The notes beneath the pieces are model-generated. The model was not told the DNA's origin. It ran no database searches and was given only the letters and a program-made list of their open reading frames with translations. The position numbers were made by a program, and so were the translations under genes. A DNA stretch of 58,664 nucleotides from the NCBI GenBank assembly GCA_934148985.1, contig CAKPDO010000004.1, forward strand, positions 1 through 58,664, given 5' to 3'. Source of the stretch: an uncultured Clostridia bacterium. Its GTDB lineage: Bacteria; Bacillota; Clostridia; TANB77; CAG-508. Below are positions 45,729-53,714 of this stretch, piece after piece (the first letter of the stretch is position 1; each line of letters begins with the position of its first letter).

Positions 45729-47070
45729 ATGAATAAAATATTGATAGCTAATAGAGGCGAAATAGCTGTTAGAATAATAAGAGCATGTAAAGAAATGAAT
45801 ATAAAAACAGTCGCAGTGTATTCAGAAGCAGACAAAGATAGTCTTCATACGCGTTTGGCAGATGAAGCAATATGCATAGGTCCGGCGAATTCTAATAAAA
45901 GTTATTTGAATTATAAAAATATAATAGAAGCGGCCTATATAACTGGAAGTGATAGTATACATCCCGGTTTTGGATTTCTTTCTGAAAATAGTCAATTTGC
46001 AAAAATATGTGAAGAATCGAATATTAAATTTATTGGCCCATCATATGAGTTAATAAAACTTATGGGAAATAAGTCAAATGCTAAAGAAATAATGGAAAAG
46101 GCAGGAATTCCGGTAGTTCCTGGCTCTAAAGGAAGCATAAAAAGTATAAATGATGCAAAAAAAATAGCAAAAGAGATAGGATATCCAATAATGCTTAAAG
46201 CAGCAGCTGGTGGAGGCGGAAAAGGAATTCGTATTGTAAATGATGAAAGTGAATTGGAAAATAGCTATAATGTTGTAAAACAGGAAGCAATGATTTCTTT
46301 TAAAGATGACGAAATTTATATGGAGAAGTTTATTCAAAATCCTAGACATATTGAAATTCAAATTTTAGCAGATGAACATGGAAATGTAATTCATTTAGGC
46401 GAAAGGGATTGTACTATTCAAAGAAGAAATCAAAAAGTCATTGAAGAAACTCGGTTCAAATGCTATTGATGAAAAATTGAGAGAAAAAATGGGAGATGTG
46501 GCAATTAGAGCAGCCAAAAAAGTGGGATACACAAATTGTGGTACAATTGAATTTTTGGTAGATAAGGATAAAAATTTTTATTTTATGGAGATGAATACAA
46601 GAATTCAAGTTGAACATGGAATTACAGAGGAAAGAACAGGAATTGACATTGTTAAAGAGCAAATTAGGATTGCAGCAGGAGAAAAAATGAAAATTAAGCA
46701 AAAAGATGTAGTATTTAATGGACATGTAATAGAATGCAGGATAAATGCGGAAAATCCGGACAAAAATTTTAGACCTTGCCCAGGAAAAATAACAGGACTT
46801 ATTTTGCCAGGAGGAAACGGAATTAGAGTTGATACATTTGTGTATGATGGTTATACTATTCCACCAAATTATGATTCCATGATTGCTAAAATAATTGCTC
46901 ACGGAAAAACAAGAAATGAAGCTATAAGTAAAATGAAAAGGGCTTTGGAAGAAACTGTAATTGATGGAATAGATACTAATATTGATTTTTTGTTTAAAAT
47001 TATTAGAAATTCTAATTTTATTAGAGGAAAATATGATACTTCATTTATTGAAAAGGAAATTTTGAAATAA
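45729..47070 (+). CDS. accC: Biotin carboxylase, +1 shift at CGG
   Basis: 446 aa after one skipped base, the family's usual length. N-terminal ANRGEIAVRIIRACKE, ATP-grasp loop AAAGGGGKGIR, EKFIQNPRHIEIQ, CTIQRRNQKVIEE, catalytic EMNTRIQVEH. The frame breaks after GAA GAA ACT at CGG 46452: frame 0 stops 4 codons later; skipping C gives ACT GGT TCA AAT GCT and the rest of the enzyme. Many homologues have Pro-Ser here, so this site alone does not prove Gly. Carboxylates biotin on AccB using ATP and bicarbonate. AAAAGGAG upstream. Confidence 0.93.
46452..46455 (+). other. CGG +1 recoding site 7 (CGGT, accC)
   Basis: ACT CGG TTC AAA in frame 0 with a stop (TGA) shortly after; (C)GGT TCA AAT rejoins AccC. 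Confidence 0.85.
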
Positions 47071-47086
47071 AAGACTAAAATTGTAC

Positions 47087-47140
47087 TAAAAAGACCCGGT
47101 CTCAAAAGAACATGTTCGCAAAAGAACTGGTCCAAAAGGT
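47087..47140 (+). repeat. ACCGGT-type repeat pair (accC-accD junction)
   Basis: AAAAAGACCCGGTCTC and GCAAAAGAACTGGTCC separated by AAAAGAACATGTTC, before the accD ribosome binding site. Confidence 0.75.
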
Positions 47141-47173
47141 GCAATTGTGCAATGAGGCAGAAAGGAAGGAAAA

Positions 47174-48110
47174 ATGCTAGTTGATAAAATCAAAAAAAGA
47201 GAACCAACAGCAAAAAAGAATGTAAATAAAGTTGATATACAAATTGGTAAGTGGGTAAAATGCGCCAAATGCAAAGAAATTTTATATAAAGAAGATGTAA
47301 AAGAAAATTTAAACATATGTCCAGTATGTGGAGCATATTTTAGAATGCATATAAATAGAAGAATTGAGAGCATAATTGATGATGGAACGTACAAAAGATT
47401 TGACCTAAATATTGATAATGTAAATCCATTAGAACTAGAAGATTATCCATCCAAGCTAGAAAAATTAAGACAAAAGACGAAGTTAGAAGAAGCTGTAGCT
47501 TGTGGAACTCGGTAAAATTGGTGGCAAAGATGTAGTAATATGTATAATGGATAGTGGTTTTCTAATGGGAAGCATGGGAACGGTTGTCGGTGAAAAGATA
47601 ACGTATGCGATTGAAAAGGCAATTGAATTAAAATATCCATTAATAATATTTACTGTATCTGGTGGAGCTAGAATGCAAGAAGGCATAATGTCCCTTATGC
47701 AAATGGCGAAAACTACAGCGGCAATTTTTAAGCTCAACAGAGCTGGCAATTTATATATTTCTGTTTTAACAGACCCTACTTATGGCGGAGTTACAGCATC
47801 ATTTGCAAGTATTGCTGATATTGTATTAAGTGAACCAGGTGCAATGATTGGTTTTGCAGGGCAACGAGTTATTGAACAAACTATAGGAGAGAAGTTACCA
47901 GAGGGATTTCAAACAGCAGAGTTTTTAATGGAACATGGCTTTATTGATAAGATTGTAGAAAGACAGGATTTGAAACAGGTTTTGGCAAAATTGATAGAAT
48001 TAAACCAAAGTAAAAAATGTCCCAAAGGGACCGGTTCTTTTTGTGGCAAAGATAAAATGAGTTTGGGCCTAAGTGTGAAAAGTACAAAAAAGACTCGGTA
48101 TTTTTGGTGA
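47174..48110 (+). CDS. accD: Acetyl-CoA carboxylase carboxyltransferase beta subunit, +1 shift at CGG
   Basis: Zn-ribbon at the N-terminus (CAKCKEILY ... CPVCGAYF), then carboxyltransferase domain (MDSGFLMGSMGTVVGEK, SGGARMQEG, PTYGGVTASFA, EPGAMIGFAG). Frame 0 hits CGG TAA at 47510; skipping C gives GTGKIGGKDV, a conserved Gly-containing motif. The restored frame has no stop at the usual AccD end (near VERQDLK); it runs through an intergenic repeat and into the accA start, stopping at 48110 only if a second CGG at 48096 is not shifted. So an accD-accA fusion product is possible. AAAGGAAGG upstream of ATG. Confidence 0.92.
47510..47513 (+). other. CGG +1 recoding site 8 (CGGT, accD)
   Basis: GGA ACT CGG TAA: a stop codon directly follows CGG in frame 0. 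(C)GGT AAA ATT GGT restores Gly-Thr-Gly-Lys-Ile-Gly, conserved in AccD. Confidence 0.88.
48019..48044 (-). repeat. ACCGGT-type repeat read in frame between AccD and AccA
   Basis: CCCAAAGGGACCGGTTCTTT in the orientation opposite to the other fatty-acid-operon copies. In the accD frame it encodes PKGTGSFCG without a stop; its CGG is out of frame. Confidence 0.75.
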
Positions 48111-48915
48111 AACAGCATGGCAAAAAGTACAGATAGCAAGAGCAAATAATAGAAAAACATCATTAGATTATATAGAAAAAATATTTGATGAATTTATAGA
48201 ACTTCATGGGGATAGAAATTATAGAGATGATAAAGCAATGGTATGTGGACTAGCAAGAATTGGAACGCAAAGTTATACAGTAATTGCAGAGCAAAAAGGC
48301 AGAAATACCAAAGAAAATATTGAAAGAAACTTTGGAATGCCTAATCCTGAGAGTTATAGAAAAGCAATAAGATTTATGGAACAAGCTGAAAAATTTAATA
48401 GACCTATTATAACTTTTATTGATACAAAAGGAGCATATCCTGGAATTGGAGCAGAGGAAAGAGGTCAGGGAGAAGCTATAGCAAGTTCTATGCTTAAGAT
48501 GGCTGGATTAAAGGTTCCTATAATTTCAATTGTTATTGGGGAAGGCTCTAGTGGTGGAGCTTTGGCAATTGGAGTAGCAAATAAAGTATTTATGCTTGAA
48601 AATGCGGTTTATTCTATTTTGTCACCAGAGGGTTATGCAAGTATTTTGTGGAAGGATGCTTCAAGAACGGAAGAAGCGGCAGAAAAAATGAAACTTACAG
48701 CAAAAGACTTGTATGAACTAAAAGTTATTGATAAAATTATTGAAGAACCAAAAGATGGTGAGAATTTTGATTTATTAGTTGAAAATTTGAAAAATGAAAT
48801 AGTATTTAATATAAATGATTTAAATAATTTGACAAAAGAAAAAATAGTTGAAGATAGATATCAAAAGTTTAGAAAAATGGGGGAATACACGAGACTTGAA
48901 CAAAAAATGTCCTAA
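48057..48915 (+). CDS. accA: Acetyl-CoA carboxylase carboxyltransferase alpha subunit, +1 shift at CGG
   Basis: About 285 aa if it starts at ATG 48057, which is in the accD frame with no good ribosome binding site, so it may instead be the C-terminal half of a fused AccD-AccA. After MSLGLSVKSTKKT, CGG 48096 in frame 0 leads to TGA; skipping C gives GIFGETAWQKVQIARANN, the typical AccA start. Then LDYIEKIFDEFIELHGDR, GYPGIGAEERGQGEAIA-like core and GEGSSGGALAIG. Transfers carboxyl from biotin to acetyl-CoA with AccD. Confidence 0.9.
48096..48099 (+). other. CGG +1 recoding site 9 (CGGT, accA)
   Basis: AAG ACT CGG TAT TTT TGG TGA in frame 0; (C)GGT ATT TTT GGT enters the AccA frame. Same ACT-CGG-T context as sites 7 and 8. 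Confidence 0.8.
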
Positions 48916-48968
48916 AAAGACCCGGTCCCAAACGAACATGTTCACAAACGAACCGGTCCCAAATGAAC
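48908..48968 (+). repeat. ACCGGT-type repeat pair (accA-fabI junction)
   Basis: AAAAAGACCCGGTCCCAAA and AACGAACCGGTCCCAAATG separated by CGAACATGTTCAC; the spacer is a GAACATGTTC palindrome. Directly before the fabI ribosome binding site. Confidence 0.85.
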
Positions 48969-48985
48969 AAAGAAGGAGTGAAAAT

Positions 48986-49760
48986 ATGATATTAGAAAAT
49001 AAGAAAATATTAATAATGGGAATAAGAAATAAATGGAGCATAGCATATGGTATAGCTAAGTCGGCATATGAAAATGGAGCTAAACTTATTTTTACATATG
49101 CAGATGATGAAAATAAAGGCAAAACAGAAGATTTAATATCTGAATTTCAAGGTAGTAAAGCTTATGTTTTAGAAGATGCGTCTAAAGATGAACTTGTAGA
49201 AGAAACATTTTCTAAAGTAAAAGAGGAAAATGGTAAGATTGATGGAATTGTTCATTGTATAGCTCATGCATTTACAGAAGATTTACATAATGATTTTATT
49301 GAAACAAGTAAGTTACGGATTTAGTCATGCTGTTGATGTTAGTAGTTATTCGTTTGTATTAGCAGCAAGAATGGCTAAGAATTTGGATATGCTGAATGAT
49401 AATGCAAGTTTAGTCGCGCTTACTTATTATGGTTCTACTAAGGTTTTTCAGGGATATAATGTGATGGGAGTTGCGAAAGCGGCTTTGGAAGCAAGTATTA
49501 GGTATTTGGCTGATAATTTGGGAATGGATGGAATTAGAGTAAATGGTGTTTCAGCTGGTCCTATTAAAACTTTGTCAGCTAAAGGTATTAAAGACTTTGG
49601 AAGTATTTTGAATGTTGTTGAAGAAAAAGCTCCTTTACATAAAAATGTTACTACTTATCAAGTGGGAAATGTGGTTTCTTTTTTACTAAGTAGTTTAAGT
49701 GATGCTGTTACTGGACAAATTTTGTTTGCTGATAATGGATATAATATTATGGGAATTTAA
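48986..49760 (+). CDS. fabI: Enoyl-ACP reductase (NADH), +1 shift at CGG
   Basis: 257 aa after one skipped base, normal for FabI. Cofactor motif GIRNKWSIAYGIAK, IVHCIAHA, catalytic Tyr/Lys spacing YGSTKVFQGYNVMGVAKAAL, terminal DNGYNIMGI. Frame 0 breaks at TTA CGG ATT TAG; skipping C49316 gives GFSHAVDVSSYSF, where the Gly-Phe matches the family's EGFLLAHD segment. ATG 48986 behind AGAAGGAGTG. Last step of each elongation cycle; the target of triclosan-type inhibitors in other bacteria. Confidence 0.93.
49316..49319 (+). other. CGG +1 recoding site 10 (CGGA, fabI)
   Basis: TTA CGG ATT TAG in frame 0; (C)GGA TTT AGT restores the conserved Gly-Phe of FabI. Confidence 0.85.
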
Positions 49761-49763
49761 TTT

Positions 49764-49803
49764 TAGAAAATAGCAAAAAGCATTGCTATTTTCTATTTTT
49801 TTT
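49764..49803 (+). terminator. Terminator of the fatty-acid operon
   Basis: AGAAAATAGCA / TGCTATTTTCT stem followed by eight or more T. Confidence 0.85.
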
Positions 49804-49840
49804 AGTAAAATAAAGAAAACAAAGAGAGAAGGTAGAACGA

Positions 49841-51523
49841 ATGAAATTAAAGATGCCATATGGAATAAGTAATTATGAAAAAATAGTAAGAGATGGGTAC
49901 TATTATGTGGATAAAACTATGTATATAGAAAAGCTGGAAAATATGCCAGAAACGAGTATAATGTTTTTACGTCCAAGAAAATTTGGAAAAACACTATTTA
50001 CAAGTGTAATAGAAAATTATTATGACAAGTTAAAAGCAGATAAGTTCGATGAATTATATAAAAATACATACATAGGAAAAAATCCCACAAAGCTAAAAAA
50101 TAGTTATTGCATATTAAGATTTAATTTTTCAGGAATTGACACAAGCACAGAAGAAGCTACAATAAAGGGATTTAAAAATGAGGTAGTATCATCTATAGAT
50201 GTATTTATACATAGATATAATCTTGATTTTTATGTAAATACAGAAGATGATGCAGAAAATATACTAAACAACCTGTTTAAAGCATTTTATACTCAGCAGC
50301 CACAAGAAAAAATATATGTAATAATAGATGAATACGACCATTTTGCAAATGAACTATTAGGTTTTCATCCAGAAAGGTTTAAGAGTTTAGTATCTAAAAA
50401 TGGAAAGGTAAGAAAATGGTATGAAATATTAAAAAAAGGAACAGAAACAGTAGTAGACAGAATATTTATAACAGGTGTTGCACCAATAACTTTGGATAGT
50501 TTGACAAGTGGATTTAATATTGGAAAAGATATAACCCAAGATGTAGAATACAATGATATGATGGGATTTACCCAAAGTGAATTAATAGAAATTTTAAATA
50601 GTCAAGATATATCAAAAGAAGAACAAGAGAAAATATTACCAATAATGAAAGAAAATTATGATGGATATAAATTTTGCTTGAATGCTGAAAATCAAATATA
50701 TAATTCAAATATGTGTTTATATTTTCTATCAGATTATATCAGATTGGGAAAAATACCAGATAAATTAATAGACATGAACATTGCAAGTGATTATAGTAAA
50801 ATAGGTAAAATGTTAGACCTATGCAAAGGGGAAAATAGGTTAGAAATTTTACAGAAAACAGTAAAAGGCGAACCTATATTGAGTAATATTGTAGAAAAAT
50901 TTAACCCGGCAATAGAATTTACTGAAATAGACATGATATCAATGCTATATTATCTAGGATATTTGACAATATCAGGAGAAAATTTTGGAACACCAGAACT
51001 TACAATACCAAATAAAGTAATGAAAGAAATTTATGCATCTTATTTTATGCAATTAATGGATAAAGAAGCAGATTTTAGAATTGACAATAACACGAGCATG
51101 GAAATATTAAGAGAAATAGCAAAAGACGGAAAGATAGATAAAATGGTTGAAGTGCTAAGAATATATTTAAATAATCTATCAAATCGTGATTTAATAAAAT
51201 TTGATAAAAAATATATTAAATTAATATTTTATTGTATTGCAATGACAATGAAAATATATTCAGTAAAATCAGAAATGGAAGTAAATAGAAATTATCCAGA
51301 TATATTGCTTGTTCCAAGAGATAGAAGCAAGGGGTACAAATCTATAATGGTAGAATTTAAGTACTTGAAAAAAGGGGAAACATCTAAATTAGAAGATAAA
51401 CAAAAAGAGGCAAGAGAGCAAATTGAAAGATATAGCCAGTTTGATGATATAAAAGATATTGAGGGATTAAGAAAATATACAATTGTAGTTGCAACAAATG
51501 AGATTTATGTTGAGGAGATTTAG
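49841..51523 (+). CDS. AAA-ATPase-like protein with PD-(D/E)XK-type C-terminus, copy 1
   Basis: A 560-aa protein of the AAA-ATPase_like (PF09820) plus DUF1703 class. N-terminal MPYGISNYEKIVRDGYYYVDKT, P-loop-like RPRKFGKTLF, Walker B VIIDEYDHFAN, and a C-terminal nuclease-like region with DILLVPRDR and IMVEFKYLKK, resembling the PD-(D/E)XK fold. Common as multi-copy families in gut anaerobes; function unknown. Nearly identical to the gene at 55393, with the 3' part apparently unchanged at DNA level. AGAGAAGGT upstream. No in-frame CGG. Confidence 0.8.
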   Translation: MKLKMPYGISNYEKIVRDGYYYVDKTMYIEKLENMPETSIMFLRPRKFGKTLFTSVIENYYDKLKADKFDELYKNTYIGKNPTKLKNSYCILRFNFSGIDTSTEEATIKGFKNEVVSSIDVFIHRYNLDFYVNTEDDAENILNNLFKAFYTQQPQEKIYVIIDEYDHFANELLGFHPERFKSLVSKNGKVRKWYEILKKGTETVVDRIFITGVAPITLDSLTSGFNIGKDITQDVEYNDMMGFTQSELIEILNSQDISKEEQEKILPIMKENYDGYKFCLNAENQIYNSNMCLYFLSDYIRLGKIPDKLIDMNIASDYSKIGKMLDLCKGENRLEILQKTVKGEPILSNIVEKFNPAIEFTEIDMISMLYYLGYLTISGENFGTPELTIPNKVMKEIYASYFMQLMDKEADFRIDNNTSMEILREIAKDGKIDKMVEVLRIYLNNLSNRDLIKFDKKYIKLIFYCIAMTMKIYSVKSEMEVNRNYPDILLVPRDRSKGYKSIMVEFKYLKKGETSKLEDKQKEAREQIERYSQFDDIKDIEGLRKYTIVVATNEIYVEEI

Positions 51524-51541
51524 AAAAATGTAAAAGTGAAG

Positions 51542-51592
51542 TACACCAAAAAAATTAGAAAAAATCTAATTTTTTTGGTGTATTTTTTATAT
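51542..51592 (+). terminator. Terminator after AAA-ATPase copy 1
   Basis: TACACCAAAAAAATTAGA / TCTAATTTTTTTGGTGTA perfect long stem followed by TTTTTT. Confidence 0.9.
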
Positions 51593-51664
51593 GTATAAGC
51601 AAGGATGCAATAATTGATGAAACATTACAAAAATATTACATTTAATAAACTTTAACTAAAAGTG

Positions 51665-51693
51665 TTGAATATAAACTGGTGATGTGATAAAAT
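51665..51693 (+). promoter_or_regulatory. Promoter of the pilin-like/FGE-fold gene
   Basis: TTGAAT, 17-base spacer, TAAAAT. Confidence 0.65.
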
Positions 51694-51742
51694 CAAAAGA
51701 GATGCGGAAATAAACGCATAAAAATTCAAAGGAGGAAGAAAA

Positions 51743-53464
51743 ATGAATTCTAAAATAGAATGCAAAAGAAACAAAGGAATAACCCTGATAGCCTTAGTGG
51801 TAACAATAATTGTCCTTTTGATATTGGCAGGAATAAGCATAAATGCATTAGCAGGACAAAATGGAATACTATCAAGAACAATCAAAGCAAAAAATGACTC
51901 AGAGGTTGCATCAGACTTAGAGTATTTACAAGTTGAAGCAACATCGGAATTGATAGATTATTATCAAGGAAATGACAACAAAAGCGAAGCTGACTACATT
52001 TTAGACAAATTGGGTAATGGAACAAATAGCAAAATAAGTGTTAATAAAACAGACAAAACAGTAACCTATAATGGAAAAATATATGCAATGAGCGATATTA
52101 TAGGAAGTGAAAGCGAAAAAAGTAAAATAAATGAAAGCAATATGAAACAAATAACAATTTCAACAGCAACAAAAGAAGAAGACAAAGAAATACTATCTAG
52201 TGGAAAAGTAAGAGTAATAATCGAAGAAGATAATAATATGAGAGCATACATTCCAAATGGATTTTATTATGTAACAGGTAAGCCATCAAATGGAATGGTA
52301 ATTTCTGACATTTATGGAGATGATGATAATAATACAAAAGGTGGAAATCAATTTGTTTGGGTGCCTTGTAGTGTGGGTAAAAGTGCAACAAATGCAACAG
52401 ATAATGAAACAACTGTTACATATGAAAAGGTTAATGGATTAGCTAAAACTTGGAGAGAAAAATATACAGGAGAATCAGGAAATAGTTATCAATCGTATTA
52501 TACAATAGTACCTGAGGGATACCAAGGAGAAGAACAAAAAAAGCCAATAACAGATTGGAAAGATGATGGAGGAAATATATCCAGTGTAACAAAATATGGA
52601 GGATTTTATATAGCGAGATATGAAGCAGGACTACCAGAAGATAATAGTTTGTGGAAAAAAGAAAATGGAGCAGCATATGGATGGACTAATGGAAAATCAA
52701 ATGGAAGCTTAGAGGGGAATAGAAATAATGATAAAAATGAAACTCCGGTAAGCCAAATTGCTGGAATGATACCAGTAAGTAAAAAAAACAATGCAAGCTG
52801 GAACCGAATAAGTCAACAAAATGCTGTAGAAGTGTCTAAAAAAATGTATGCTGGAAGTCAGACAGTAACAAGTAGTTTGGTAGATAGTTATGCATGGGAC
52901 ACAATTTTAGCTTGGTATGAAAAAATAGCGAAAGCTAATGGAACTACAATAGATTGTACAGCATCAACTGGTTATGGAAATTATTATAATACTACATTTG
53001 GAATACCAACAAATTCACAAGGACAAAGACCAAATAAATTATCAATAAAAAATGTATTATATGCTGTACATGTCTATAATACATCAACAGGATGGGCTAA
53101 GTTTGATTCAAAATATCATTATTTAACAACAGAAGTAGATACAGATGAAATAGATCCTAAAAAACAAGAAGTGGATAAGAATAGAACAGTGTATGAAATT
53201 GCGACTGGAGCATCAGATTACACAAAAGTGAATAATATTTATGATATGGCAGGAAATATGTGGGAATGGACAACAGAAGTAGGAGATCACTCGGTAACAA
53301 ATAGTAAACCAGAAAATACAACAGGAAACTACGCCGTCCTTCGTGGTGGTAGCTTCCTTAACAACGGCGGAGACTATCCAGTTTCCGCCCGCCGTGGTGA
53401 CAATAGTGCTAACGGGTACAACATAGGCGTCGGGTTCCGTGTCGTACTTTACATAAATGAGTAG
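51743..53464 (+). CDS. Pilin-like N-terminus with formylglycine-enzyme/C-lectin fold; likely DGR target
   Basis: A 573-aa protein. The N-terminus has a prepilin-like signal (KGITLIALVV, with Ala where pilins have Glu) and a long hydrophobic helix to about residue 40, then a charged linker. The C-terminal ~350 residues are an FGE-sulfatase/SUMF1-type domain (WVPCS, GGFYIARYEAG, MAGNMWEWTTE, LRGGSFLNNGG, GFRVVLY). Codon use changes abruptly in the last 130 bases to GC-rich (CGC, GCC, CGT), as in variable regions of diversity-generating retroelements. Probably a surface-displayed binding protein. GGAGGAAG upstream of ATG. Confidence 0.8.
   Translation: MNSKIECKRNKGITLIALVVTIIVLLILAGISINALAGQNGILSRTIKAKNDSEVASDLEYLQVEATSELIDYYQGNDNKSEADYILDKLGNGTNSKISVNKTDKTVTYNGKIYAMSDIIGSESEKSKINESNMKQITISTATKEEDKEILSSGKVRVIIEEDNNMRAYIPNGFYYVTGKPSNGMVISDIYGDDDNNTKGGNQFVWVPCSVGKSATNATDNETTVTYEKVNGLAKTWREKYTGESGNSYQSYYTIVPEGYQGEEQKKPITDWKDDGGNISSVTKYGGFYIARYEAGLPEDNSLWKKENGAAYGWTNGKSNGSLEGNRNNDKNETPVSQIAGMIPVSKKNNASWNRISQQNAVEVSKKMYAGSQTVTSSLVDSYAWDTILAWYEKIAKANGTTIDCTASTGYGNYYNTTFGIPTNSQGQRPNKLSIKNVLYAVHVYNTSTGWAKFDSKYHYLTTEVDTDEIDPKKQEVDKNRTVYEIATGASDYTKVNNIYDMAGNMWEWTTEVGDHSVTNSKPENTTGNYAVLRGGSFLNNGGDYPVSARRGDNSANGYNIGVGFRVVLYINE
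53328..53455 (+). other. Putative variable region of a diversity-generating retroelement
   Basis: GC-rich C-terminal block coding for RGGSFLNNGG, SARRGDNSANGYN and GVGFRVV, typical of C-type-lectin variable regions. Many Asn/Asp/Ser/Tyr codons fit adenine-directed mutagenesis. No reverse transcriptase or template repeat was found in this window, so this is inferred. Confidence 0.55.
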
Positions 53465-53499
53465 CATTGAACAATGAAGTTCGGGCTTTGTAAATATCA

Positions 53500-53565
53500 A
53501 TGTTGGTGTATAAGATGGTGTATGAATAAAAATCACACCATCCCATCTTATACAATACAACACCA
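53500..53565 (+). other. Long hairpin after the putative variable region
   Basis: GTATAAGATGGTGT pairs with ACACCATC-CC-ATCTTATAC, flanked by outer TGTTGGTG / AACACCA pairing. Could be a retrohoming hairpin, as found beyond the variable region in some DGRs, or an ordinary terminator although no T run follows. Confidence 0.5.
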
Positions 53566-53603
53566 TCAAATGTTGGAATAAGTTAGCGGGCAATTTTTAA
53601 CAT

Positions 53604-53675
53604 TTTGCAAACAAACTATTAGGATTTCACTCGAAAAGATTTAGAAGCCCAGTGTCGAAATAGAAAGGTAAGAAA
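53604..53675 (+). pseudogene. Remnant of a third AAA-ATPase-like gene
   Basis: About 70 bases (TTTGCAAACAAACTATTAGG onward to GAAAGGTAAGAAAA) match, with substitutions and small gaps, the segment at 50343-50412 and 55893-55962 that encodes FANELLGFHPERF. It is out of any long frame. Confidence 0.7.
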
Positions 53676-53709
53676 AACCTATAAGATATTAATACCTTAT
53701 AGGTTTTTG
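53673..53709. terminator. Terminator of the XRE regulator gene
   Basis: AAAAACCTATAAG / CTTATAGGTTTTT perfect stem, T-rich in both directions. Confidence 0.75.
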
Positions 53710-53714
53710 TACTT

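Noticed and set aside
9257..49319. CGG reassigned to another amino acid such as Trp or Gln
   Set aside because: A triplet reassignment would keep the frame; here the frame changes by one base at each resident CGG.
8990..49760. Ordinary pseudogenes or sequencing errors as the cause of the split genes
   Set aside because: All ten breaks insert the same base in the same context (C before GGA/GGT/GGC), outside homopolymers, in intact and mostly essential genes with no other damage. Raw reads are still needed to be certain.
53328..53455. Contamination as a reason for the GC-rich block
   Set aside because: It is in frame, encodes the expected end of the FGE fold, and is flanked by native-composition sequence in the same gene.
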